The notes below the pieces were generated by a model that did no database searches, was not told where the DNA came from, and worked only from the letters and a program-made list of their open reading frames with translations. The translations under genes and the position numbers were made by a program. Shown here piece after piece: positions 37,515 to 47,600 of a DNA stretch of 64,000 nt. The stretch covers positions 289,230-353,229 of the forward strand of contig NZ_KE383909.1 in NCBI RefSeq assembly GCF_000422725.1. The letters are read 5' to 3'. Source of the DNA: Flavobacterium subsaxonicum WB 4.1-42 = DSM 21790. GTDB lineage: Bacteria; Bacteroidota; Bacteroidia; Flavobacteriales; Flavobacteriaceae. Every line of letters begins with the position of its first letter. The stretch's first letter is position 1.

Positions 37515-38153
37515 CTTGTGGGGTTTTAGAGTAGGATTCGAACGTAACGCCCGAAACCCGCGCCAATGCTGCATTTTCAAATCTCTAATCAAGGTTGTGC
37601 CACGATTTTGCCACAATAACAAAGCACCCTGATTTTGAAGATTTATTTATACTTTTTAGCCCTGTTTTAAGAAGCTAACTGATTTTATATGAACGTTATA
37701 ATCATGTAATTAGATTGCAAAAATAATGAAAATATTATTTTCGGCAAAAATAAATTTATGAACGATGGGATTCGAACTTATTTCAGTAAACCCGTTAAAA
37801 CCTAGCTATTCAAATGTTTATTTCAAAAGTGACAAAAATTAGAGGTGTTAAAAATCAGCTGGTTAAAATTTTTAACGTTTTTGAGAAAAATAAATCGTAC
37901 ATATATGTGAATTTTCGTCGGGAATCGAACCAATTTTTGAACAAATAACGCACAGTAGCACAAACAAACATTCATTTGACGTCAGGACAAATTAGAAATT
38001 GGAAATGATATGTTTTAGATATAGTCAATCTCACTTAATGCTGATTAGACCTCCTACCTACCCCAATGGCAATATTTTGTATAAGTTCTTTACATACGGG
38101 CAAGTTTTCTGCTGTTATCTAAAAATCATAAGTTTCTACAATGTTACAATTAA
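37515..38153. other. Gene-free stretch with tRNA T-arm-like fragments; probable island border
   Basis: About 640 AT-rich bases without a credible gene. It contains GGATTCGAAC at 37534 and at 37768, and GGAATCGAAC at 37921. Each is the reverse complement of a tRNA T-loop sequence (GTTCGAATCC / GTTCGATTCC), but no complete tRNA folds around any of them. The stretch separates normal chromosome on the left from cargo genes on the right, so it may hold remnants of attachment sites from integration at a tRNA 3' end. Confidence 0.4.
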
Positions 38154-40487
38154 TCATATCAAATCTTTAAGCCTTAGGCTTTTGTTTGATAAATTAAATT
38201 TGTTGAACTTGTATTGTATAAATTGAGAGTAACGGTCTTCATGTGTCGATAATATTATTTGTTGATTGCTAAAATTGTATTTAAGTAGTTCTACAAGCGA
38301 ATGCGAGTTTATTTCATCTAATGTCTGAAGAGGATCGTCAATTAGAATAGTGCCCAGTTTAGAATTATTAAAAACTTTATTTAGAACCAGCATTAATGAA
38401 ATTACAGTTGCGGCTAATTGCCCGGATGATAATGTATAAGTAACTTCCTGATCGCGATATTTTGGCCTTATATAAATCTGTGAGCTTTCTTTGTTTATAT
38501 CAAGAATTAGAAGTAAACCAGAACCCAAAGTATGATTTTGTAGAATTTTGCCAGTATAAATGTAGAAAGGAATACTTATTTTTTCAACTATACTTTTTGT
38601 ATATAATCTAATTTTAGCATCTATCTTTTGCACAATGGCATTTACTTCATTATAAAGATCTTCTAACTTATCTTTACGTTGAAGAAGGCTTTGAAGACTT
38701 TTGTTGAGAGCATCATAATATTGAAATTGAATATATTGGCGTTTATGGATGAAGTCTTCAGTAGTAAGCTTTTCAAGTAATTCCTTGTTACCGGAAAAGT
38801 AAAGATTAAAATCTGTAATGATTTCGTCGATATTAATAGTGCTGTCAATTTGAGGTTTTTCGCGCTCAAGTAGGTGAGTTAGTTGGGCTGCCGTCTGCTC
38901 ACTGTCTTCCAATACACGGATATTCACCAGATTTGCAATATTTTGTTGTACTGTGGGAGCTACTGTTGAAATTAGATTGCCTATCAGACTGCTTAATCTT
39001 GTATAGTTTTGACTAAGAATTGCAAACCTTGAACTGTCGATAAGTGAGCTATTCTCTGTGTTTAATCTTTCTATCTGATCTTGGGCAAATGATTTTACCG
39101 TATTTAAAAAAACGGTGAGTAACTCGGATTTCATCTCCTCCAGCTTTGTGTTATCTGCTATGTAAGATTCAAATATCTTAGCTTCAGTAGCTGCGATATG
39201 ATTTATAAGTTCTTGGCTGCTTATCCAGTCGTATCCACATGTTGGGCATTGACCATCATCAAGCTTAATTAAAGGTCGGTGTTCATGTATTAGTTTATTG
39301 AGGCTCTCACGCTTGTCTTTTAGATCTGATAAGATTAAATTTTGTGCTGTTAAGCTATCCTTTTGAGCAACTATAAGCCTGAGTTTTACCAAGAAAAGTG
39401 GAAAATCAATTCCGGGCTTAGCAGTCTTCGTCTCTAATTCAAAAAGATATTTATTTGTTAATAGGCCTGAATAATCATTATCATTTATTAGAGTAATTAT
39501 AGACGAATACTCTGTGATATGTGTTTGATTATCTTTCCGCTTAGTGTCTTCCCCTTCAAGGACTGTAAAATTGGTAATGCTCCAATAGTTTTCAGTGATG
39601 GACTGCAGAATTGAAGCATCATTAAGAAATCTGTTTAACCTATGGAGTTGTAGTGCTGCTTCGACACTGTATCTGCTTTTATATAGATTTTCAATCTTGG
39701 AGATTTCTGTGAGGTAGGAATTGTGTATGTCTAGGTCGGTATTGTTAACTTTTGTGTTATCCCATGGCAAAGCAGTTGGTAAAGATTCTATAAGGAGTTT
39801 ATATTGCACCTCTGCAATTTCATTATTCAGAACATCTATATTACGGATACTGATTTGCGAAATTTCATTATTAATCTGCCCAATCTTCTCAATGATTTTT
39901 CTGCAAAATTCAATGGTCTTATCATGTAAAACTCTTTCTTCATTGCCTCCGAGTAGCGTGATAAGCGCCTTATAGCGATCTTTTGGATCTTCTTTTAGAA
40001 AGTAAGTATTTTCGTCCTGCTCAATATAGTTTAAAACATTAAACAGATTTTGTAGGTTTGAAAAACCTAATGCTACTTCAAGTGCTTGCTCGGTTGACTC
40101 TTTGTCATTTATGTACAATACTGAATCGGTAAATATTTGACCAACATTGTTTCTTTTTGATTCAGTGGTGCTTGCCGCCGGAATTACTCTTTTCAATACT
40201 AGGGGCTGATCATTTTCGGAATAAAAGACAGCGGATATCTCAATGGGAATATTTTCCAATTTATGAATTGGACTATTTTTGTACTTATATCTTTTGTCCA
40301 ACTTAACTTTTGCCAATCTTCGAGGTGTCTTGGTCAATAATATTTCTAGTGCTTCAAAAGCGGTAGTCTTACCATATCCGTTTGGGCCATCAAGTACAAT
40401 AAGATTGTTAGTGTCTAAATCGAAAATGATTTCATCAAAACATTTAAAATTCTTTATTGTAAGGCTTGAAATTTTATATTGTTCCAT
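38154..40487 (-). CDS. ABC-3C system SMC/Rad50-like ATPase
   Basis: A 777-residue cytoplasmic ATPase, the likely motor/sensor of a three-component defence system. The N-terminal Walker A is DGPNGYGKTTAFEAL (about 33-47). Long helical arms surround a CPTCGYDW motif near 417, resembling a Rad50-type zinc hook. The C-terminal part has the ABC signature LSSGQLAATVISL (about 682), Walker B TILIDDPLQTLDEINSH (about 712) and the H-loop ILSTHEDR. I chose the ATG at 40487 over a TTG two codons earlier; it overlaps the middle-component gene by 14 bp. Low GC compared with the chromosome on the left suggests transfer. Confidence 0.85.
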   Translation of the reverse strand: MEQYKISSLTIKNFKCFDEIIFDLDTNNLIVLDGPNGYGKTTAFEALEILLTKTPRRLAKVKLDKRYKYKNSPIHKLENIPIEISAVFYSENDQPLVLKRVIPAASTTESKRNNVGQIFTDSVLYINDKESTEQALEVALGFSNLQNLFNVLNYIEQDENTYFLKEDPKDRYKALITLLGGNEERVLHDKTIEFCRKIIEKIGQINNEISQISIRNIDVLNNEIAEVQYKLLIESLPTALPWDNTKVNNTDLDIHNSYLTEISKIENLYKSRYSVEAALQLHRLNRFLNDASILQSITENYWSITNFTVLEGEDTKRKDNQTHITEYSSIITLINDNDYSGLLTNKYLFELETKTAKPGIDFPLFLVKLRLIVAQKDSLTAQNLILSDLKDKRESLNKLIHEHRPLIKLDDGQCPTCGYDWISSQELINHIAATEAKIFESYIADNTKLEEMKSELLTVFLNTVKSFAQDQIERLNTENSSLIDSSRFAILSQNYTRLSSLIGNLISTVAPTVQQNIANLVNIRVLEDSEQTAAQLTHLLEREKPQIDSTINIDEIITDFNLYFSGNKELLEKLTTEDFIHKRQYIQFQYYDALNKSLQSLLQRKDKLEDLYNEVNAIVQKIDAKIRLYTKSIVEKISIPFYIYTGKILQNHTLGSGLLLILDINKESSQIYIRPKYRDQEVTYTLSSGQLAATVISLMLVLNKVFNNSKLGTILIDDPLQTLDEINSHSLVELLKYNFSNQQIILSTHEDRYSQFIQYKFNKFNLSNKSLRLKDLI

Positions 40488-41178
40488 TGTCAATCATATT
40501 TTTGTTGAATGCAAAGTTTTCTATATCGGTAACAGCTGCAATGTTTGAGTCATTAATTATTGCAAGGAGTGAAGCCTCTCTTTGACTTAAGGTTTCACTG
40601 ATCGAATCTGAAAGGCTATCAATAGCAAGGCTGTGATCTGCTGGCTTATAGTTTAAAAATGGAATTTTGATAAATAGGTTAAGTAGCAGGTCATACCATT
40701 GCTCTTCGATTTGGGATATAGCATCGCTGTGACTAATAGCAAGCTCATTTAATGTTTGAGCAACATTATCTGTTTCACTAATTCTTTCCTTCAAATTGGC
40801 CAGCACGTCGCCATGGTAGGGAAGTATATATTTTTTTGCATTAATATAATTCTCTTCAGCTTTATTAAATTCCTGGAATAGTAAAGGATATTCTGTATCC
40901 AGGTCAACAAATAATATAATTGATAGATTATAATTGATATTCCGTTCTTTAAATCGCGAAAGTATTTCAGATTCTTTCGTATTTACAACTAAAGTATTTA
41001 ATGCATATTCCAAAACTCGTATATTATTATCCGTAATTTGAAGAATGTCTTGGTAGTTATAAAACAATAAAAGAAAAAAATCATCCTTTTCCTCATAATA
41101 GGCAAAATCTAATTTTGGATCTACGTTAATGAATTCTAGCCCGGCTTCGCTAATTAGGCGATTTATGATGGTTTTCAT
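40474..41178 (-). CDS. ABC-3C middle component-like protein
   Basis: A 234-residue cytoplasmic protein of mixed helix/strand content, rich in acidic residues, without catalytic motifs I can see. Segments include PKLDFAYYEEKDDFFLLLFY and INYNLSIILFVDLDTEYPL. By size, by position between an Rad50-like ATPase and a nuclease-like effector, and by overlaps on both sides (4 bp ATGA upstream, 14 bp downstream) it fits the middle component of ABC-three-component systems, which links the effector to the ATPase. The assignment rests mainly on context. Confidence 0.7.
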   Translation of the reverse strand: MKTIINRLISEAGLEFINVDPKLDFAYYEEKDDFFLLLFYNYQDILQITDNNIRVLEYALNTLVVNTKESEILSRFKERNINYNLSIILFVDLDTEYPLLFQEFNKAEENYINAKKYILPYHGDVLANLKERISETDNVAQTLNELAISHSDAISQIEEQWYDLLLNLFIKIPFLNYKPADHSLAIDSLSDSISETLSQREASLLAIINDSNIAAVTDIENFAFNKNMIDNGTI

Positions 41179-42458
41179 GTATTTATTTCATTAATGGTTT
41201 CATCGATAGTTATAAATCCGAACAAACGTCTTTTTAATTCTTCGGGTGTTGCATTAGGATCTAAAATATTGACAACTTTTGATTTTATTTGTTCTTCCGT
41301 ATGTGTGAGATGTCGTGTAACATATAGGTCTACATCCAAAGTATTAGGGTGTTTGTAAAATTCTTCACAATGCTGCTGAAACTTAATTTGTTGCGGAGCT
41401 GAATTATCAAACTCACTGTTATGATTGAGCAGTTGGTATCGATTCTGTTCTCCACTGACACTAATTTTGGTATATTGAAGGTGCTTGTAAAAAGGTTGTT
41501 CTATTAAATTTCTTAAGGCTTTGAGGACAACAGATTTTACTGCTGCACCCTCTAAAAAACCACCAAAACTTTGGCGTAGGTTATTTTTATCAAGTGCCTT
41601 ATGTGGTGTCGTATAAAATTTGATTAACAATATAAGATCTTTATAAGGTAATTTTTCAAGTTCTACTATTGCTGATTGGATTTTAGAAAATTCAGCTAAT
41701 TGGTCCGCCTGATCCAAATCATATGCATCTAAGTCTTCAGATAGGAATTTTAAGAACAGTTTAGAAATTTCATACCAACATAGATCCTCTGAAAACGCCA
41801 ATGGTGCATCAATCCATTGTTTAATTTCTTTAAAGTCTATCTTTTCCTTCCTCTTACTGGCATGCCGCTCTTTAACAATCTTTGCAATGTTTAGACAGCA
41901 GTGGCTAACTTTAGCTGCTATATCATCATCGGTTAGGGTAGGATTTGCACAAGATATCCTAATAGCGTCGCTGAGTTTTTGATAGATGTTGGAAACAGTG
42001 TATACTCCCTGTATGCATGTGAAGTTTGTGGCTGCACTATACTTTGCCTCAAAATTTGATAGCCCCGGATTAAAATCAGCTATGATCTTATCCGTCAATA
42101 GCGTACATTTAATAGGCTTTTTTCGAATTCTTGGATAGTACTGGTGTATTCTTTTTCGCCCATCAGAAGGGTCCGCTATCACACGCTTATGATAATAGTA
42201 TTTATTAATGAGCTCTTCAATAACTTTTTTATACTTACTAATCTTATCTGCCTTGGGATCTAAATAAGCCTTCACCTGAAAAACTTCAATTTCATTTGTT
42301 TGAAGGGAAAAATCTTCATCTTCTTCCAACCTAAGGTAATAATCGTCAGGGATAGGTCCAACAATATTATTAATAGATTCAATGGCACGGCATAAAGCGA
42401 CCTCTCCTTGGAATATATATCCTGACCAACTGGGGGTTGCGTCGGTATTGACAATCAT
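41175..42458 (-). CDS. ABC-3C effector with PD-(D/E)XK nuclease-like N-terminus
   Basis: A 427-residue cytoplasmic protein, first gene of the ABC-3C operon. The N-terminus matches a restriction-endonuclease-fold domain of the Cap4/DUF4297 kind: WSGYIFQGEVALCRAIE (11-27), acidic residues in LRLEEDEDF (about 42-50) and VFQVKAY with Q61-V-K63, the expected D/E...QxK arrangement. The rest (about 150-427) is a helical region with KLPYKDLILLIKFYT and a C-terminal part typical of the module that couples effectors to the middle component. It probably cuts DNA after activation by the ATPase. Start is ATG; the stop overlaps the next gene by ATGA. Confidence 0.75.
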   Translation of the reverse strand: MIVNTDATPSWSGYIFQGEVALCRAIESINNIVGPIPDDYYLRLEEDEDFSLQTNEIEVFQVKAYLDPKADKISKYKKVIEELINKYYYHKRVIADPSDGRKRIHQYYPRIRKKPIKCTLLTDKIIADFNPGLSNFEAKYSAATNFTCIQGVYTVSNIYQKLSDAIRISCANPTLTDDDIAAKVSHCCLNIAKIVKERHASKRKEKIDFKEIKQWIDAPLAFSEDLCWYEISKLFLKFLSEDLDAYDLDQADQLAEFSKIQSAIVELEKLPYKDLILLIKFYTTPHKALDKNNLRQSFGGFLEGAAVKSVVLKALRNLIEQPFYKHLQYTKISVSGEQNRYQLLNHNSEFDNSAPQQIKFQQHCEEFYKHPNTLDVDLYVTRHLTHTEEQIKSKVVNILDPNATPEELKRRLFGFITIDETINEINT

Positions 42459-43231
42459 ACGCTTATAAATTTATATAGGACGCGAAATTTATCCTTTTAT
42501 CTTGTGATTGCAATACCCAATAGTAGGTATTTTTCACTAAAGAAAAAGTTGCTCTATTTTCCGACTATATAAAATCCAGAATTTTCACTTTCGATTTTGT
42601 GCTTTGTTTTGGATATCAGGCAGGATTTTCATGCAATTCTCGGCATTATATCTAATACTTCTTTAGCAAATAGTTAGCGAAAATGTACCATTATTGCTCA
42701 CAAATTCTTATTTTTTTTCTACTTAAGTATGAAGTCCAGGTCTATGTTATGACTTTAACTTTGCCTTCTGCCTTATTAAAATAGTACTGTAGTATGATTA
42801 AATATAGCGGTTTAATTTTACTGTTTAATTAATTTTATATAAGCACAAATTTGTATTTGAAACATTATGAATAATAAGGAAATAATAAAATGGCTAGGGT
42901 AATGTCCATGATGTAAAGTTTTAAATGAAACAATCTTACTACATCCTCTTCAACCCCTGCAAAAGCATTTTTCAAAAGAAAAAAGGGAAAAAAAGAAAGC
43001 CGCTCTGAAGTGTGCGGGGGCAAGCGGAGCGCTATAAGTTCCGAAGGGTGGCCAACGGCCTTTATGCGCGCGCAGCTTGTGCCCGTTCGATAACTTCGCT
43101 TGTCCATTTATCCCTTTTCGAATTGGGATAAGATTATTTCGTTATGTTTAAGTTCTTAAATGCGTAGAAATACTTGTTGAACCTATTCTTACAATTAATA
43201 TATTTACCGGATTACTAAAACACACCTACTA
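42459..43231. other. Divergent gene-poor region between two defence operons
   Basis: 773 bp between the leftward ABC-3C operon and the rightward helicase operon. The left two-thirds is AT-rich with nothing I can name; the right third holds the GC-rich element described separately. Confidence 0.6.
42960..43115. other. GC-rich structured element, possible ncRNA or element-specific repeat
   Basis: A sharply GC-rich block inside AT-rich flanks. It contains several self-complementary stretches: CCGCT...AGCGG, CGGA...TCCG, GGCC-AAC-GGCC and the palindrome TGCGCGCGCA. A minus-strand frame of 80 codons (43107 to 42865) crosses it, reading RTGTSCARIKAVGHPSELIA near its start, but its tail is a run of hydrophobic AT-rich codons and it may not be a gene. 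I associate similar GC-rich blocks with Bacteroidota conjugative elements from memory, which I cannot verify here. Confidence 0.4.
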
Positions 43232-44257
43232 ATGTTCGAAAAAGAAGCCGTGGAATATCGGAAAAATGCTCGTATTCTAAGATCATCAGAGGAACTTATC
43301 AAATTTGTCAGTACAGAAACCTATAACAGAATTGGATTTGTAAAGAAATATTTCACCAAAAGTTTTCTCAGGGTTTATGAAGTAACAATTACACAAAACC
43401 TGGTATATGAAATCCTCAAATTTGAAATAGAGACAGGACAGAAACTGGTTGACATTTATGAAGCAAAAAACGAAAGTACAAAGGGAGCGGACCTGCTGAT
43501 GGGACTGCAGGTTGGGACAGGTTTTCTGAAAATCCCAATGCAGGCGAAGATCCTTGATCCCCATGTACGGGAATTAAATGGCACCTATAATGCTTTTCAC
43601 CATAGAAACGAAACCGGAGTGCAGATTGACCTGCTGAATAACTATGCTGTAGAATGTAGAAGCCGCCTTCCATTGTACCTGCTGTATAATTACACTTTTG
43701 GCAGCCCCTACATTGAAGCAGGTGAAATAGAACATTTGTACGGGTGTTCTTATCTGTCTGCTGAAAAAATCCCTGCCGCGATTCTTGCCAAGAGCACCAT
43801 CAATTTCAGTGATTTCCATCCATCTCCTGGAAAACCATGGCATCATATGTTTAAAAGAAGAAACGACGGAAACGGAGGCAATAACCCACCAAACGAGCCG
43901 GAACTGGACGATCCAAACAGTGATATAAAAGAGTTTTACAGCAGGTTCGGAATGGATGTTACAGATGAATTCATCAGTACACTGACTTTTTATACCCATG
44001 AAGATCTGACGGCTGAAACTGATCAGTGGGAGCGCGTAACGATTGATAATTTCAATGATAAGGCCAAATCGCCGCGCATAAGGAAGCCTTTTTATAAAAT
44101 GGTCATGCAGCCGCTTCCTATGCGCCCCGACGGAAAGGAAGGCATTCCACAGTATATAGATGACAGGACAGGAGAATTTGATGTAGATGAAGATATATTA
44201 GAACAGTGGACAGAAGGAGTATCGATAGAAGAAGAACAAACAGAAGAAGCATACTAA
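43232..44257 (+). CDS. Nuclease-like protein with D...QAK motif (DUF6615-like)
   Basis: A 341-residue cytoplasmic protein, first gene of a four-gene operon. Residues about 60-160 fit a restriction-endonuclease-like core: a helix (NLVYEILKFEIETGQKLVDI), E81 and D87 in ESTKGADLLMGL, then IPMQAKIL with Q104-A-K106, followed by Q131-IDLLNNYA and LPLYLLYNYTF. This order of motifs resembles DUF6615-type proteins; I infer nuclease function but have no proof. A Gly/Asn-rich linker (DGNGGNNPPNEP, about 212-223) separates a C-terminal acidic domain ending EEEQTEEAY. The GC content is clearly higher than in the ABC-3C operon next to it. Confidence 0.65.
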   Translation: MFEKEAVEYRKNARILRSSEELIKFVSTETYNRIGFVKKYFTKSFLRVYEVTITQNLVYEILKFEIETGQKLVDIYEAKNESTKGADLLMGLQVGTGFLKIPMQAKILDPHVRELNGTYNAFHHRNETGVQIDLLNNYAVECRSRLPLYLLYNYTFGSPYIEAGEIEHLYGCSYLSAEKIPAAILAKSTINFSDFHPSPGKPWHHMFKRRNDGNGGNNPPNEPELDDPNSDIKEFYSRFGMDVTDEFISTLTFYTHEDLTAETDQWERVTIDNFNDKAKSPRIRKPFYKMVMQPLPMRPDGKEGIPQYIDDRTGEFDVDEDILEQWTEGVSIEEEQTEEAY

Positions 44258-44277
44258 CCGAATAAAATAAAGAAGAG

Positions 44278-44610
44278 ATGGCAGGTGAAAAATTTCCGAT
44301 AGAAGATGATAGTGCAGTCTTAAAGCTGTCTTCACCAAGAAGGTCTGTGGGAGGCCCCTACAAGGTAGTTTTTACACACACGGCGGAACGTTATGCTATT
44401 GTGGCTTTGGATTGGGATAGCAAACCAAGCCTTGGGATCCGATGGTTCTGGGGAGCCAAAGGTAATCCCTGCTCAACAGGATATCCAACATGGTTTATCT
44501 ATCCTTCGGAACTTGTTTACAGCCTTCTTAATGGTCTTCCGCTGGATTATGCAGAGCGCAGGCAGCTTGACCGATACCTTACGGGTGAAATTGGTGGGAC
44601 AGAGCTTTAA
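44278..44610 (+). CDS. 110-residue protein of unknown function
   Basis: A small cytoplasmic protein with a disordered, charged N-terminus (1-22) and a compact aromatic-rich domain: YKVVFTHTAERYAIVALDWD, LGIRWFWGAKGNPC, GYPTWFIYPSELVYSLLNGL and YAERRQLDRYLTGE. The pattern of short strands followed by two helices suggests a small alpha/beta fold, perhaps an adaptor for its neighbours. I do not recognise the family. It lies 20 bp after the nuclease-like gene and 27 bp before the helicase gene, both on the same strand, so it is part of the same operon. Confidence 0.7.
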   Translation: MAGEKFPIEDDSAVLKLSSPRRSVGGPYKVVFTHTAERYAIVALDWDSKPSLGIRWFWGAKGNPCSTGYPTWFIYPSELVYSLLNGLPLDYAERRQLDRYLTGEIGGTEL

Positions 44611-44637
44611 TTAATATACATAGCAAAAAATACAGTA

Positions 44638-47600
44638 ATGGATATACCAGTACAGCATCTATCGGTTAGGATCCCATGGCATGACAGCGCCTGGAACGGA
44701 CGCGTATGCAGTCATCCCCGAGAAAACGGATCATGCGCCTTTCTTCCAAGAATAAGCGAGAACAAAGATCCGGATTTTGAAAATGAAATAGCCGGTCAGT
44801 GGATTCATGAACTTGCCCAGGACAGGCTTCCTCCGTGTGTGGCTGAAAAAGTACATTTCATGTCCGCCCATACTATAGAGCGAAAAGTAAAACATCCCTA
44901 TAGCTACAATCCTAATAATGCTGCTTTTTACGGGCATTACAGGGAAACTGCGTTACGTTATCCTGGTTACAGTTTTTCGGTGATACCTTATAGCTGGATG
45001 CAGAAGAACAGGGAAGATAACACATCAAAAAAAGCAATTGAGTTTGGATTGAGGTACGATCCCCAAAAAGAGCCTTCCCTTGGTTTTGAGAATACCTGGG
45101 TACAGCATATTGACAATCAGAGGGCTCTTCTTGATAAATTTGCAAGTCCTATTGTACCCAATGAATCGCTTGTCTTTATATATGCCAAAAACATACCGTT
45201 TGTAGAGAGCACATCTCGGGTTCTTATCGGAGTAGGATATGTAACGGAAATAGGTTCACTTACAGAATATGAGTATGGCGAGCTGCTGCCAGAAAGTTTC
45301 AGGAGCACCCTGTGGGAGAGACCTGTATTCCACTCGATACGTGAAGGGTATGCCAATGGGTTTCTGCTGCCTTATCAAGATTTTTTTACAGCTGCTGCCG
45401 GAAATCCGGAAATTTCAGTTTCAGAATACATAGCTTTTGCCCCATCATTCGAGGAGTTTTCATACGGATCAGAATGGGTATCCAACGATTCTGCAATTGA
45501 GTGCCTGCTTCTTCTGGCGGAAAAACTGAAAAAGATGGCATCATTTCTTCTATTTAACGATTACAGCGGACAGCTTGAATGGATCGATAAGGAAATCAGC
45601 AGGCTTTGGAAGTTGAGAGGGCCTTATCCAGGGCTCGGCAAAGTGCTTGAAGGCTTAAAAGTGCAGGGAGGACAAGGAATAGCCTGGGAGATAGACCATC
45701 TGGTAAGGGACAGCGAGATGAAAGTAGTTCAAAATCCATTGGATTACGTGAGAAAACTTTTTGACGGAGACTCATCATTCCTAAGGCTCAACAGGTATCC
45801 AATAGTGAGCGAAACCGTAAAGGCTACATATAAGGCATTGAGCCATGAAGAGAAAGACTTTCTAGAAATGCTCAGCAGGATGAACCTTTCGTCTGGACAG
45901 GTAAACAGTGTGATTGATGCAAAAGAGCATGAACAGCGAGAATACATAAAAAACCCTTATCTGCTATACGAGAAATCAAGGCTGGAAGAAATGGTATTTG
46001 ATATATCGATTATTGACAAAGCTGTCTTTACACAGGGGGAGTCAGGTTTATTGCCTGTTCCGCAGTATTTTGATATTTCTGATCCTCTTGACCAGCGCAG
46101 GATAAGAGCTTATGGAATAAAGATACTTGAACAGGCCTGTCTGGATGGCCACACATTGCTGGCTGATGAGCAGCTGGTGACCCGTTTTGATGAACAGCCC
46201 GTTAAACCTGCCTGTAATCCGTCACTGAGAAATCTTAAAGCTGTGGAGGAATTCCTTGCTGGCGAAATACAAAGATGTACTTTGGATCAAGACAGCTCCA
46301 GTTATTATTTCAAGCTAACCAGGATGACTGAAATAAAACAGAAAATCAGCGGTTTTGTGAGCAAAAGAATCCGAAGGTATATCAATCCTTCAATTGTATT
46401 GGACTGGAAAGGTATTATAGACATGGCAATAGAGAGACCGGATGCAGGTCTTCCTAAATGGCATATAGAAAAAGACCTTAAAGCTCGTAGTGAAAAAGCC
46501 GCTGCATTGGAAGTCTTGTCCAATTCGAAAGTATCTGTACTAATAGGCCCGGCAGGTACAGGTAAAACTACGCTACTGAAGGTACTGTGTGACCAGCCGT
46601 TTATAAAATCGGGAGCGGTACTTAAACTGGCCCCTACAGGAAAGGCAAGGGTAAAAATGGGTAAGGACGCCAAGACGCTGGCACAATTCCTTATCAGGGC
46701 TGACCGATACAATCCTGCCACCGGCAGGTATCATTTAAATCCCAAGGCGGAACAGCAGCATTATGAGACCGTCATAATTGATGAATCCTCTATGCTGACC
46801 GAAGAGCAGGTTGCCGCGGTACTGGATGCACTGACCGGGGTGGAACGCCTGATTTTTGTTGGTGATTACCGACAGCTGCCTCCAATAGGAGCGGGGCGCC
46901 CATTTGCTGATATTGTGGAATACCTGAGGTCTCAAGGTAAGGGCACTGCAGAGCTGGATGTTATTTTCAGACAATCAGAAAATGGTGAAATTCCACAGCA
47001 AGAACCCGACAGGCTTGATATCCGCCTGGCCAAATGGTTCAGCGATGATGAGATCAAGAAAAATGATAATGATATTTTTAAAGAGATAGCGGAGAACAGC
47101 TCTTGCGAGTGGGATAACATCCGCTTTGTGGAATGGCAGAGCCCGCAGCATCTCAGGGATATGATTATTGAGGTTACAAACTCGGAAATCCGCAATCTGC
47201 TTACGGTTGAAGGGATCGAGACGGACAGTGACAGGCTTAATTTTGACTTCTCGCTAGGAGGAACTAAGCCTTATGAAAATAACGATTGGATGGCATTTGA
47301 TATCGAGTCGGCAAAAAAAATTGAAAACTGGCAGATTATTTCACCGCTCCGCACTACAGGTTACGGTACCAAGGCAGTCAACCAGATTATTCAGGATTAT
47401 TTCCGTGGCAATACCAAAGAGAAGGCAATCAATCCGGGTTGGCAGAGGAAAATGAACAAACCTGTAGGTGACGATATGATTGTATATGGCGACAAGGTCA
47501 TCAACACCAGAAATATCCGTCTTGACAAACACTGGCACAAAACCTATCCTAAAAACGATGAAGCATTAAAATATATTGCTAACGGGGAGATCGGCATTCA

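Noticed and set aside
37520-37605. Possible complete tRNA gene on the minus strand around GGATTCGAAC
   Set aside because: The T-loop sequence is present, but I could not pair an acceptor stem, D-arm or anticodon arm in the flanking bases, and no CCA-adjacent stem is seen.
37999-38226. 75-codon plus-strand frame in the island border region
   Set aside because: Composition is that of random AT-rich DNA and it overlaps the end of the ABC-3C ATPase gene on the other strand.
42865-43107. 80-codon minus-strand frame as a protein gene
   Set aside because: Its first half lies in the GC-rich structured block and its second half reads AT-rich sequence as hydrophobic residues; no promoter or start-site support. 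Kept as a structured element instead.
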